This document shows, in pieces, positions 27,127-34,942 of a DNA stretch of 64,000 bases (position 1 is the stretch's first letter; each line of letters opens with the position of its first letter). Under the pieces are notes generated by a model. The model was given only the letters and a program-made list of their open reading frames with translations, did not search any database and was not told the DNA's origin. Source of the DNA: Pedobacter polaris (GTDB taxonomy: Bacteria; Bacteroidota; Bacteroidia; Sphingobacteriales; Sphingobacteriaceae). The DNA lies in the NCBI RefSeq assembly GCF_005116505.1, contig NZ_SWBR01000002.1:310314-374313 (forward strand), given 5' to 3'. Both the position numbers and the translations under genes were made by a program.

Positions 27127-27160
27127 AAAAAGCCCCGAATTTAATTTTCGGGGCTTTTTT
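27127..27160. terminator. Terminator between OmpA-family gene and Nudix regulator
   Basis: AAAAGCCCCGAA pairs perfectly with TTCGGGGCTTTT, with T- and A-tracts on both sides. It serves both converging genes. Confidence 0.92.
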
Positions 27161-27854
27161 ATTTAGACTTTGCGGTTAAATTTAGAAAAGATTGGAATTG
27201 TGCTTTGTGTTTTTGTTTGTCCAATTTAAAATAGAAAGCTCCGCGTCTTGAGTTAGATTTGTCTTTTTCAGTTTGTTTTATCAGCAATCCACTAGCTGTT
27301 ATTTTCCGAATAAAATTCCTATTGTCTATAGGAGAATCATAAACTTGTTCATATAAGGCCTGTAGTTGAGGAATGGTAAACTTTTTTGGCAAAAGTTCAA
27401 ATAGGATGGGATGAAGTGCAGCCTGGTAACGGATTTTGTCCATTGCAGCCTTCACCATTTTATCATGGTCAAATATCAGTTTAGGTATTTCTTTTAACTT
27501 GAACCATTCTGCATGATATTGATCATTAATTTGTTTGCTATACTTATTGATGTCAATTAATGCAAAATAAGCTACTGAAACAGTTCTTTCAATTGGGTCT
27601 CTATCAGGATTTCCGTAAGCATGCAATTGTTCTAAATAAACATCATGCAAACCCGTTAATTCTAATAATATACGTTTTGCGGCACCATCTAAATTTTCAT
27701 CGTCACCAACAAAACCTCCCATTAAACTCCACTTGTCTTTTTCGGGTTCAATTGCTCTTTTTACAAGTAAAAGCTTTAAATGTTCGCCGTCATAACCAAA
27801 TATAATGCAGTCTACTGCTATAAGAATGGGTTTAACGTTACTATACTTGGCCAT
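27159..27854 (-). CDS. Nudix-related transcriptional regulator (NrtR/AraR type)
   Basis: A 231-aa protein with an N-terminal Nudix domain and a C-terminal winged helix (about 150-220, FTIPQLQALYEQVYDSP). The Nudix box runs from GGFVGDDENL to LELTGL. The catalytic REuxEE core is replaced by KRILLE, so it probably does not hydrolyse nucleotides. That loss is typical of NrtR-type sensors and of AraR, the arabinose regulator of Bacteroidetes. It is divergent from an aldose 1-epimerase gene, which supports a sugar regulator. The ligand is unproven. Confidence 0.85.
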   Translation of the reverse strand: MAKYSNVKPILIAVDCIIFGYDGEHLKLLLVKRAIEPEKDKWSLMGGFVGDDENLDGAAKRILLELTGLHDVYLEQLHAYGNPDRDPIERTVSVAYFALIDINKYSKQINDQYHAEWFKLKEIPKLIFDHDKMVKAAMDKIRYQAALHPILFELLPKKFTIPQLQALYEQVYDSPIDNRNFIRKITASGLLIKQTEKDKSNSRRGAFYFKLDKQKHKAQFQSFLNLTAKSK

Positions 27855-27916
27855 ACGAAAATTAAGCGTTAAATAGATTTGGTTTAATAATTAGTTCCAT
27901 ATTGTAGGATTTCGCT

Positions 27917-27932
27917 AAATTATATATAATTT
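27917..27932. promoter_or_regulatory. AT-only palindrome in divergent promoter region
   Basis: AAATTATATATAATTT is a perfect 16-bp palindrome between the Nudix regulator and the epimerase gene. It could be an operator, but an all-AT palindrome in this AT-rich genome is weak evidence. Confidence 0.3.
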
Positions 27933-28031
27933 TTTTGATGTAACTAAAATCCTTCTTTATTAATAATAAATATAATCGTTATTACAACGTTAATTAAATT
28001 TACTATTTTAGCACAAACCAAAATAAATCTC

Positions 28032-29174
28032 ATGAAAAAAATCATTCTTAAAGCACTTCCTTTTGCGACATTTTGTTTAATTGTTGCATTTTCATCTTGT
28101 AATCAAGCCCAGAAATCAGTAGAAACCGTTAAAAGCGATTCTCTTCAATACGATACTGTAATTAATGATAAACAAGTAAAACTTTATACATTAACTAACA
28201 GTAATGGTGTATCTGTTACTATCACAAATTTTGGTGGTCGTGTAGTTTCATTATTAGTGCCTGATAAAAATGATAAATTAACAGACGTTGTTTTAGGTTA
28301 TGATAGCATTAGCACATACCGCAAAACAGGTGAACCTTTTTTTGGAGCATTAATTGGTCGTTATGGCAATAGAATAGGAAAAGGTAAATTTACCCTAGAA
28401 GGAAAAGAATATCAATTGCAATTAAATAATGGGCCAAATACTTTACATGGTGGTACTGATGGTTTTTACGGAAAGGTTTGGGATGCAAAACAAGATGGAC
28501 AGAAATTAGAATTAACTTATTCATCTGCTGATGGAGAGGCTGGTTATCCTGGTAAGTTAGACGTTAAGGTAATTTATACTTTAACCAACGAAAATGCCCT
28601 TCAAATAGACTATACAGCAACAACTGATAAAACAACAATAGTTAATTTAACTAACCATGCTTACTTTAACTTAAGTGGAGAGGGTAATAAAACAATTTTG
28701 GATCACGAGTTAATGATTGCTGCTGATGCTATTACACCAGTTGATAGTACCTTAATCCCGACAGGCGCATTAATGCCAGTAAAAGGAACTTCATTTGATT
28801 TTAATGTAGCTAAAGCAATTGGCAAAGACATTGAGTTAAAGGAAGAACAATTGAAATTTGGTAAAGGTTATGATCATAACTTCGCTTTAAAGGCTAATGA
28901 TGGTAAAACACCAGTAGCTACTTTAAAAAGCCCTGTAACAGGTATTAAAATGGAAGTGTATACAACTGAGCCAGGCTTACAATTTTATAGTGGGAACTTT
29001 TTAACAGGCGAAACTAAAGATGGTAAAAAAGGAAAATCTTATCCTCATCGTTCTGCATTATGTTTAGAAACACAACATTTCCCTGATGCACCAAATCATG
29101 CAAATTTTTCTTCTACAACGCTTAAACCTGGTCAGACTTATACAACTAGTACAACTTATAAGTTCTTAAAATAA
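28032..29174 (+). CDS. Aldose 1-epimerase (galactose mutarotase), lipoprotein
   Basis: Interconverts alpha and beta anomers of aldoses such as galactose or arabinose. It is 380 aa with lipobox FSSC (C23), so it is periplasmic and membrane-tethered. Family motifs are FGGRVVSLLVPD, GALIGRYGNRIGKG, NNGPNTLHGG, the catalytic-histidine segment NLTNHAYFNLSG (about 210) and the catalytic-glutamate segment CLETQHFPDAPN (about 345). The neighbouring NrtR/AraR-type regulator is the likely controller. A hairpin terminator and repeats follow. Confidence 0.95.
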   Translation: MKKIILKALPFATFCLIVAFSSCNQAQKSVETVKSDSLQYDTVINDKQVKLYTLTNSNGVSVTITNFGGRVVSLLVPDKNDKLTDVVLGYDSISTYRKTGEPFFGALIGRYGNRIGKGKFTLEGKEYQLQLNNGPNTLHGGTDGFYGKVWDAKQDGQKLELTYSSADGEAGYPGKLDVKVIYTLTNENALQIDYTATTDKTTIVNLTNHAYFNLSGEGNKTILDHELMIAADAITPVDSTLIPTGALMPVKGTSFDFNVAKAIGKDIELKEEQLKFGKGYDHNFALKANDGKTPVATLKSPVTGIKMEVYTTEPGLQFYSGNFLTGETKDGKKGKSYPHRSALCLETQHFPDAPNHANFSSTTLKPGQTYTTSTTYKFLK

Positions 29175-29217
29175 ATCCCCAACCCCCTAAAGGGGGCTTT
29201 ACAAGATTAGATAGCAC

Positions 29218-29250
29218 AAAAAAGCAAGACTCATAAAGTCTTGCTTTTTA
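29218..29250. terminator. Terminator after the epimerase gene
   Basis: AAAAAGCAAGACT pairs with AGTCTTGCTTTTT around a 5-base loop, followed by TATTTTT. Confidence 0.88.
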
Positions 29251-29278
29251 TTTTTAATGTAGACCTTACAGCTAAGTT

Positions 29279-29373
29279 TCGTCATACTCAACTCGATTGG
29301 GTATCGTAATGCGACATAAAGGCTAATTTGGATTGCAACTTGCATTAAGATTCCCATTTTCATGCGAATGACA
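29279..29373. repeat. Imperfect palindrome with GTCAT...AATGAC ends
   Basis: The outer ends GTCATACTC and GCGAATGAC and the inner pair TTGGGTATC and GATTCCCAT are partly complementary. A second inner pair, TAATGCGAC and TTGCATTA, also fits. It looks like a degraded non-autonomous element. Confidence 0.55.
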
Positions 29374-29775
29374 GGGGCGAACATTGTTTCCCAATAGGAC
29401 TATTCTGTAGAATTTTTAAGGGTAAAGCAGTTGCCTTTTCCATGGTAAGCTGCAGCCCCGCTATTCGCTACAAAATCTTTTTTTCCTTCGACTTCGCTCA
29501 GGATGACAAAAAGATTTTTCTACTGCTATCGGGTTTGTTTTACACAGGCTTTTGCAACTATTTAGGTTTGCACCTAGCAATTGCCAAGAACCACCAACTT
29601 TGTTAGTTAAACCTGATTAAGGCGATAGCTCTTGAGCTGAAAGCGAAAAGACTAAAGCTGAGAGCAGGACTGTATTTGCGATGAAAAACTGACATTCTTT
29701 TTCAAAAAAAAAACCTCAACAATTATGTAAGGTTTTATAGTTTTACGACTTGCAGGTAAGTCCCTTTTAGGGGAT

Positions 29776-30945
29776 TTAGGGGTTTAATAACCGCTCTGGA
29801 AACTGAGAAATTTTCTCGATGGTTAGTTGTTGCATTATTTGGTATAAATGAGTCTTAAACATATTAATTGTATGTTCTCCTCCTTCGTTACCCAAGGCGC
29901 CAACCCCATACATAAAAGGCCTGCCCATAAAGTTAAATTCAGAGCCAACGGCGTGTGCTCTTGCTAAATCAACACCAGATCGAATACCTCCGTCTAACAT
30001 TATTTTTAGCTTAGATTTATACGCTGGATTATTGGCTAACTTAATCAACGATTTAATTGAAGACTCACCTGCATCGATTTGCCTTCCGCCATGATTGGAT
30101 ACAATAACGCCATCTACACCGATTTGAATAGCCGCCTGCATATCTTCATCTGTTGCAATTCCTTTTAGTACTAAAGGCCCTTTCCATATATCTCGAATTG
30201 CTGAAACCTTTTCTATATCAACCTTACCAGTAAACGTTTTATTCATAAATTGTCCCAATTGAGACATATCTAAACCTTTTTCCATATAAGGTTTCAATGT
30301 AGCAAATGAAGGAATTCCATGCTGTAAGGTTTTAATTCCCCACAAAGGACGAGCAAAAGCCTGTAATATGTTGTTAATTGACATTTTAGGAGGAATAGAC
30401 AATCCGCTCTTGATTTCTTTATATCTTAATCCGAACGCAGGGACATCTACTAAAACTACTAAAACTGGGCACTCGACCACTTTTAACCGATTTAAAATAT
30501 CGTCTCTTAATTTGTTTTCTGTAGGATGATACAATTGGAACCATGCTTTCCCTTCTGATACTTCTGCAATTCGCTCGATGCTACTTGTTGATACGGTGCT
30601 TAATGTATAAGGGATATCATGTTTGGCTGCAGCTTTGGCTAAAATTTCTGGAGCATTTGGCCACATTAAACCTTGTAAACCTATTGGCGATATGCCAAAA
30701 GGAGCACTATATTTACGACCAAATAATTCGACAGACATATCAATATCTCCGCCAACACGTAAATAATTTGGTTTAAGATAAATATCATCGAAATCACTTT
30801 CGTTACGGGCTAAATTAAGTCCCTCATTACAACCGCCTTCTAAGTAGTCAAAAGCGAACTTAGGAATTCTACTCTTTGCTTTGCGTCTTAAGTCTGCTAC
30901 GGAAGGGTATTGAGAATGGTAGGGGAATGTAATTTTTTTGCTCAT
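29776..30945 (-). CDS. FMN-dependent alpha-hydroxy acid oxidase (L-lactate dehydrogenase-like)
   Basis: A 389-aa LldD/glycolate-oxidase family flavoenzyme. Signatures are the FDYLEGG segment (32-38), FMN lysine K261 in VLKGIAT, and the catalytic H285 with R288 in VSNHGGRQID. The C-terminal FMN-binding segments are LDGGIRSG and GRPFMYG. It lies 276 bp downstream of a cluster whose end products should be pyruvate and L-lactate, so oxidising L-lactate to pyruvate is the natural role. The last codons (Asn-Pro-stop) lie in a CCCCTAAA repeat. Other 2-hydroxy acids are possible substrates. Confidence 0.88.
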   Translation of the reverse strand: MSKKITFPYHSQYPSVADLRRKAKSRIPKFAFDYLEGGCNEGLNLARNESDFDDIYLKPNYLRVGGDIDMSVELFGRKYSAPFGISPIGLQGLMWPNAPEILAKAAAKHDIPYTLSTVSTSSIERIAEVSEGKAWFQLYHPTENKLRDDILNRLKVVECPVLVVLVDVPAFGLRYKEIKSGLSIPPKMSINNILQAFARPLWGIKTLQHGIPSFATLKPYMEKGLDMSQLGQFMNKTFTGKVDIEKVSAIRDIWKGPLVLKGIATDEDMQAAIQIGVDGVIVSNHGGRQIDAGESSIKSLIKLANNPAYKSKLKIMLDGGIRSGVDLARAHAVGSEFNFMGRPFMYGVGALGNEGGEHTINMFKTHLYQIMQQLTIEKISQFPERLLNP

Positions 30946-31044
30946 ATTTAATTTGTTGTCTGGTCAGATCCTTGATTTAAAAGTGGGAAACTAATATTTT
31001 ATATTTTATTTTCCATCCTGCTCTATCTGCTGTTCTTTAGTTTG

Positions 31045-31071
31045 CGTCACCCTGAATTTATTTCAGGGTCC
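31045..31071. repeat. Short hairpin repeat, CCCTGAATTTATTTCAGGG
   Basis: CCCTGAA (31050-31056) and TTCAGGG (31062-31068) form a perfect 7-bp stem. It is a second copy of the hairpin at 8140-8158. Confidence 0.8.
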
Positions 31072-31078
31072 TTTTATG

Positions 31079-31160
31079 TTGGTCTGGATTTGCAATCCAG
31101 AACCTTTAATTGAGGATTTAAAATCCTCAGGTAATAAGGTCGAGATTACAAATCTCGACC
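31079..31160. repeat. Three consecutive perfect hairpins
   Basis: Stems are CTGGATT/AATCCAG (31084-31100), GAGGATTT/AAATCCTC (31112-31128) and GTCGAGATT/AATCTCGAC (31139-31159). They share a similar spacing and a central GATT core but differ in flanks. They lie between the lactonase gene and the lactate-oxidase gene on the minus strand. Confidence 0.8.
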
Positions 31161-31221
31161 AAGATGGATTTAAAAGTAAGTTAACATACAGATTCCTCCG
31201 AAGTCGGAATGACAAAACGTG

Positions 31222-32043
31222 TTATATCTTGTAAAATGCTTTTGCATTACTTGAAAAAACTTTCATTTTTTCTTCCTCAGTAAATTGGGAAACGTACTTA
31301 TTAACCAAGTTAAACCAATCTGTATAAGGTTTGCTTACTAAAACTACTGGCCAATCGCTTCCATACATTATTCTATCAGTTCCGAAGTGTTTAAATATCA
31401 CGTCAAAACAATTAAAGATCTCAGTTTCTGTCCAGTTAAACCAATCAGCTTCTGTTAATAATCCAGAGATTTTACAATATACATTTGGGTTTTGTGCTAG
31501 TGTTTTAATGTTTTCATCCCAAGCTTTTAAATCCTGAGTTTTAGCATCAGGTTTGCCACAATGATCTAAAACCAAAAGTTGGTTTGGTAATTTATCAACT
31601 AGTCTGTTGATAGCTTTTAGTTGGGTGTGATAACATAACAAATCATAGGTATAACTGAAATCATTTAATGTTTTTACACCTTTTGCAAATTGATCATCTA
31701 AGATAAAATCATCTTGCTCTGCTTGTAAAATGTGCCTCCAACCTTTAATTAAAGGAAATGATTTCCAATGATTTAATCTTTCTTCTAAACTATCAGCCTT
31801 CAAGTCTGTCCAACCAACAATACCTTTAATAATAGAGTTTTGTGAAGCTAAACCGAGTAGAAATTCTGTTTCTGTTTCACTCTGATTGGCTTGTACGGCA
31901 ACACAGCCAGTTATTCCTATTTCATTATAAGTTTTAGAAATATCATTAGGCGTAAAATCATTTCTGATTATACCCATATCTTCAGTTATCCAATTATCTC
32001 TAATTGGGTCGAAATTCCAAAAATGAACATGACTGTCAATCAT
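31222..32043 (-). CDS. COG3618 amidohydrolase, probable L-fucono/L-rhamnonolactonase
   Basis: A 273-aa TIM-barrel metal-dependent hydrolase. The N-terminal metal motif is MIDSHVHFWNF (HxH) and the C-terminal one is YGSDWPV. Middle histidines are seen in YHTQLK and LDHCGKP. Relatives open sugar lactones such as L-fucono-1,5-lactone or L-rhamnono-1,4-lactone. I start at the ATG 32043, which begins the conserved strand, not at an in-frame TTG 12 bp upstream. It begins one base after the mutarotase stop codon, so the two are tightly coupled. Confidence 0.86.
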   Translation of the reverse strand: MIDSHVHFWNFDPIRDNWITEDMGIIRNDFTPNDISKTYNEIGITGCVAVQANQSETETEFLLGLASQNSIIKGIVGWTDLKADSLEERLNHWKSFPLIKGWRHILQAEQDDFILDDQFAKGVKTLNDFSYTYDLLCYHTQLKAINRLVDKLPNQLLVLDHCGKPDAKTQDLKAWDENIKTLAQNPNVYCKISGLLTEADWFNWTETEIFNCFDVIFKHFGTDRIMYGSDWPVVLVSKPYTDWFNLVNKYVSQFTEEEKMKVFSSNAKAFYKI

Positions 32044-32044
32044 T

Positions 32045-32374
32045 TTATAACTCAAATATTTGATCCATCATTACCCATTTTTCTCCTGATTTTGCCCAAG
32101 GTAACGGTTGTTGGAAATTCCACATCAATTTTTCCCATTCTTGCACTTTTGAGTTTGCTAAATCGGCTTTCTTTTTTGCTTCGAAGGTAAACTCATCATC
32201 AACCTCCATGATCATAAAAAGCCTATTTGCAACTAAATAGATTTCTAAATTTTCTATTCCAACATCCCTTAAGCTATCTTTAATTTCGGGCCAAACAGAT
32301 CTATGATACTGCTTATAAGTTTCAATCAATTTTTTGTCTTCCTTAAGGTCAAGTGTGAAACAGTATCTATCCAT
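32045..32374 (-). CDS. RhaM-type L-rhamnose/L-fucose mutarotase
   Basis: A 109-aa dimeric ferredoxin-like-fold enzyme that interconverts anomers of 6-deoxy-L-sugars. Family features are YHRSVWPEI near residue 23, the NRLFMIMEVDD strand, the tryptophan-rich WEKLMWNFQQPLP and the terminal GEKWVMMDQIFEL. In sugar-acid pathways it supplies the anomer used by a C1 dehydrogenase. It is co-directional with the lactonase and the FAH-family gene. Confidence 0.9.
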   Translation of the reverse strand: MDRYCFTLDLKEDKKLIETYKQYHRSVWPEIKDSLRDVGIENLEIYLVANRLFMIMEVDDEFTFEAKKKADLANSKVQEWEKLMWNFQQPLPWAKSGEKWVMMDQIFEL

Positions 32375-32443
32375 AAATTAATTTTAAATCCGATGCTATC
32401 GGAATACGATTGGCTCGTTAAATTAAAAAAAATAATTGGATGT

Positions 32444-33292
32444 TTATTGATAGGCCTTTACATTTTGTTTGCTGCTTCCTAATCCGTCTATCCCTAACTC
32501 CACAACATCACCAGGTTTTAAATACCAAGGTGTAGGTTTCTGTCCCAATCCAACTCCTGCTGGTGTTCCGGTTGTAATTACATCTCCTGGTAAAAGGGTC
32601 ATGAACTGACTGATATATGAAATCATGAAAGGAACATTGAAAATTAAGTTGCTGGTATTTCCATCTTGTAGTGTTTTTCCATTTACGGTTAACCAAAGGC
32701 GAAGATTGTGTACATCTGCAATTTCATCTTGAGTTGCAATAAATGGTCCGATAGGTGCAAAAGTATCTGCACTTTTACCCTTTACCCATTGTCCGTTTCT
32801 TTCTAATTGGAATTCGCGTTCACTATAGTCATTGTGTAAAACATAGCCTGCGATATGGTCATAGGCGTCAGCTTCTGAAACATATTTAGCTTTTTTACCA
32901 ATCACAATTGCCAATTCAACTTCCCAGTCTGTTTTAATACTGTTTTTAGGAATTTCCAAATCATCATTCGGACCAACAATAGCAGTAGTTGCCTTGAAGA
33001 ATAAAATGGGTTCAGTAGGGATAGGGGCATTTGTTTCTGCAGCATGGTCTTTGTAGTTTAAACCAACGCAAATTATTTTAGAAGGTCTAGCCAAAGCAGG
33101 GCCTAATCTTACTTCTTTATCAATTTGAGGTAAATCTGCGGTTTTTATTGCTTCAGCTAGTTTTTTTATCGCATCACCCGAAAAGAAGTTTTCATCATAA
33201 TCACTTACTAAACCAGATACATCGTAGTATTTCTCGTCTATAATTACTCCCGGTTTTTCAGCTCCAGCTTCGCCAAATCTTATTAATTTCAT
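32444..33292 (-). CDS. FAH-family hydrolase, probable 2,4-diketo-3-deoxy-L-fuconate hydrolase
   Basis: A 282-aa fumarylacetoacetase-family enzyme. Metal-ligand motifs are ICVGLNYKDHAAE, DWEVELAIVIG and NDYSEREFQ. The C-terminal GDVITTGTPAGVGLGQ is typical. In the non-phosphorylating L-fucose or L-rhamnose pathway such enzymes cut the 2,4-diketo-3-deoxy acid to pyruvate plus L-lactate. It follows the SDR gene by 20 bp. The gene order with the mutarotase and lactonase supports this assignment. Other acylpyruvate substrates cannot be excluded. Confidence 0.87.
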   Translation of the reverse strand: MKLIRFGEAGAEKPGVIIDEKYYDVSGLVSDYDENFFSGDAIKKLAEAIKTADLPQIDKEVRLGPALARPSKIICVGLNYKDHAAETNAPIPTEPILFFKATTAIVGPNDDLEIPKNSIKTDWEVELAIVIGKKAKYVSEADAYDHIAGYVLHNDYSEREFQLERNGQWVKGKSADTFAPIGPFIATQDEIADVHNLRLWLTVNGKTLQDGNTSNLIFNVPFMISYISQFMTLLPGDVITTGTPAGVGLGQKPTPWYLKPGDVVELGIDGLGSSKQNVKAYQ

Positions 33293-33312
33293 TCTATAAA
33301 GTTTTGTATAAT

Positions 33313-34077
33313 TTAATTATTTAAAGTCGTAAATCCACCATCAATTGGGTAATCGCATCCTGTAATAAAGGCTGCTTCATCACTGCAAAGAAATAAAGCT
33401 AAAGCGCCAACTTCTTCAGGTTTGCCCATTCTGCCAATTGGTTGAGATTTTGATAATTTCTCGAACATTTCAGAGATATTGTCAGGATAATTTTTCTGTA
33501 AAAATCCATCAACAAAAGGTGTATGAACCCTTGCCGGAGAAATAGAATTACATCTGATATTCTCATTGATATAGTCCTTTGCAATACTCATTGTCATGGC
33601 TTTAACAGCACCTTTTGCAGCACTATAAGCAAAACGATCAGGCAAACCAATTAAAGCTGCAATAGAAGCCATATTGATAATCACACCTCCGCCAGCTAAA
33701 CGAAGTTGAGGAATTACAGCGTGTAAACAGTTATAAACTCCTTTTACATTTACATTCATCACTCTGTCAAAATCGGTTTCTGAAGTTGTATCTACTTTTC
33801 CAACGTGAGCAATTCCTGCATTATTAATTAGAATATCAATTTTCCCGATTGTTTTAAAAGCATCAACAACAGCTTGATGATTAGCAACATCACAAGCATA
33901 ACTAAAAGCTGTACCTCCAGCATTTTTAATTTCTTCTAGTGAAGCTGAAGCTTGTTCAATTCCCAGTTCTATAATGTGCACTTCGGCACCTTGTTTAGCT
34001 AATATAGTTGCAATTGCCTTCCCAATTCCACTTCCACCCCCTGTAACAACTGCTTTTTTGCCTTGTAATGAAAACAT
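33313..34077 (-). CDS. SDR oxidoreductase, probable 2-keto-3-deoxy-L-fuconate dehydrogenase
   Basis: A 254-aa classical short-chain dehydrogenase. It has the NAD(P)-binding VTGGGSGIGKAIA (10-22), NNAG near 87, and the catalytic YSAAKG. D and T residues after the glycine motif are not basic, which suits NAD. It is first in the cluster of five. Its best role is oxidising C4 of the 2-keto-3-deoxy acid, the step before the FAH-family enzyme. Oxidation of the free sugar at C1 is the alternative. Confidence 0.85.
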   Translation of the reverse strand: MFSLQGKKAVVTGGGSGIGKAIATILAKQGAEVHIIELGIEQASASLEEIKNAGGTAFSYACDVANHQAVVDAFKTIGKIDILINNAGIAHVGKVDTTSETDFDRVMNVNVKGVYNCLHAVIPQLRLAGGGVIINMASIAALIGLPDRFAYSAAKGAVKAMTMSIAKDYINENIRCNSISPARVHTPFVDGFLQKNYPDNISEMFEKLSKSQPIGRMGKPEEVGALALFLCSDEAAFITGCDYPIDGGFTTLNN

Positions 34078-34385
34078 ATTTATATTTAGTTTTAATATTC
34101 TAAAATTATTTGGGCGTTTTAATCCCGAATATTCGGGATCCGCTGTATTCCCGATAAAGAATCGGGAGAGGCCGCTTCCATCGTTAACGCTTGCAAATCG
34201 TTCACCCTATATTATGGATAATCTAATGATATATTTTACCTCAATGTTAGCTTATAAATCATATCAGATTATAAATTATCCAAGTTTACAAATAAACTAG
34301 TAATAAGGTATTTAAAGTTGTATTTTTTTGCCTAAATATTATGTTATATTGGCATAGTTTATCAAAATAAACTAAATCGAGATCT
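34078..34385. other. Intergenic region with two short palindromes
   Basis: 308 bp without a gene, upstream of the deoxysugar cluster. It holds ATCCCGAATATTCGGGAT (34122-34139) and TCCCGAT/ATCGGGA (34149-34167). The flanks resemble the element near 8000-8065. The promoter of the SDR operon should lie here, but I found no clear motif. Confidence 0.6.
34122..34167. repeat. Two CCCGA palindromes
   Basis: A perfect 18-bp palindrome, ATCCCGAATATTCGGGAT, is followed 9 bp later by a TCCCGAT/ATCGGGA hairpin. Confidence 0.8.
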
Positions 34386-34607
34386 ATGATGTTTTTGTTC
34401 GAAATATTTACTTACGTTATAGGTAAGTTAATATTGGTGAATCTGGGTATACTGGTTAAAAAAGGTTTTTATTCTATAATTGGATCAAAGTATCAACCAA
34501 AAAAAATGAAACGTTATGATTTGTTCGATGCCGAAGATTATAGTAACTGTTTTTTTGGTGTATTAACTATCGTGTTTATTGTAGTTGTTATTAATCTTGT
34601 CATTTAA
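34386..34607 (+). CDS. Small membrane protein, 73 aa, unknown
   Basis: Two hydrophobic stretches (about residues 3-25 and 55-73) flank a basic linker with KYQPKKMKRYD. It ends in a very hydrophobic tail (FIVVVINLVI). It has its own ATG but no recognised family. It stands alone between the deoxysugar cluster and the polysaccharide locus. Coding status is plausible but not certain. Confidence 0.45.
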   Translation: MMFLFEIFTYVIGKLILVNLGILVKKGFYSIIGSKYQPKKMKRYDLFDAEDYSNCFFGVLTIVFIVVVINLVI

Positions 34608-34942
34608 TTTGATGCCATGATGCATGCCCATGTGAACCAAACAATTTAATTGTAAAACTTGACAGTAACTTAGAAATTGCTTTTTTTCTCGCAGATAAGA
34701 ACCGACTTGGCTCACCGAACATTAGCGTTCTTTTAAATCTGCAATTTTCTGCGGTAATATTAACTTATGACATACTTTAACAAATTTCAAATGCTAATAT
34801 GCTACATTAACTTGCAGAAATATTACATTAAACAAAATATGTATTTACTTATATTTGAATATTAGTTTTATATTTAAATAATATTGATAACCAAATATAG
34901 TTTTAAACCGTTAGAAGTTTAAAAATACTTGAACCAAATTGA
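34608..34942. other. Leader region of the polysaccharide locus, first operon
   Basis: 335 bp without a gene. A -7-like box TATATTTG is at 34850-34857, about 85 bp before the ATG at 34943. I found no TTG at the right distance. No repeat or RNA structure was evident. Confidence 0.45.

Larger units (their letters stand above)
29175..29775. other. 601-bp intergenic region packed with repeats
   Basis: No credible gene. From left to right it holds a CCCCCTAAAGGGGG unit (29172-29200), a terminator (29218-29250), a long imperfect palindrome (29279-29373), a TTCGACTTCGCTCAGGATGACA half-element near 29484, and a second CCCCTAAA unit (29758-29786). Short open frames here overlap these repeats. Confidence 0.65.

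Noticed and set aside
29199..29384. 61-aa open frame on the minus strand
   Set aside because: It spans a terminator and a repeat, and its sequence looks like translated intergenic DNA.
31079..31160. Possible CRISPR-like array of regularly spaced palindromes
   Set aside because: The three units differ in sequence, there are no constant repeats with unique spacers, and no cas genes are near.
32044..32055. TTG start for the lactonase, overlapping the mutarotase
   Set aside because: The ATG at 32043 begins the conserved MIDSHVHF strand and leaves a natural one-base gap.
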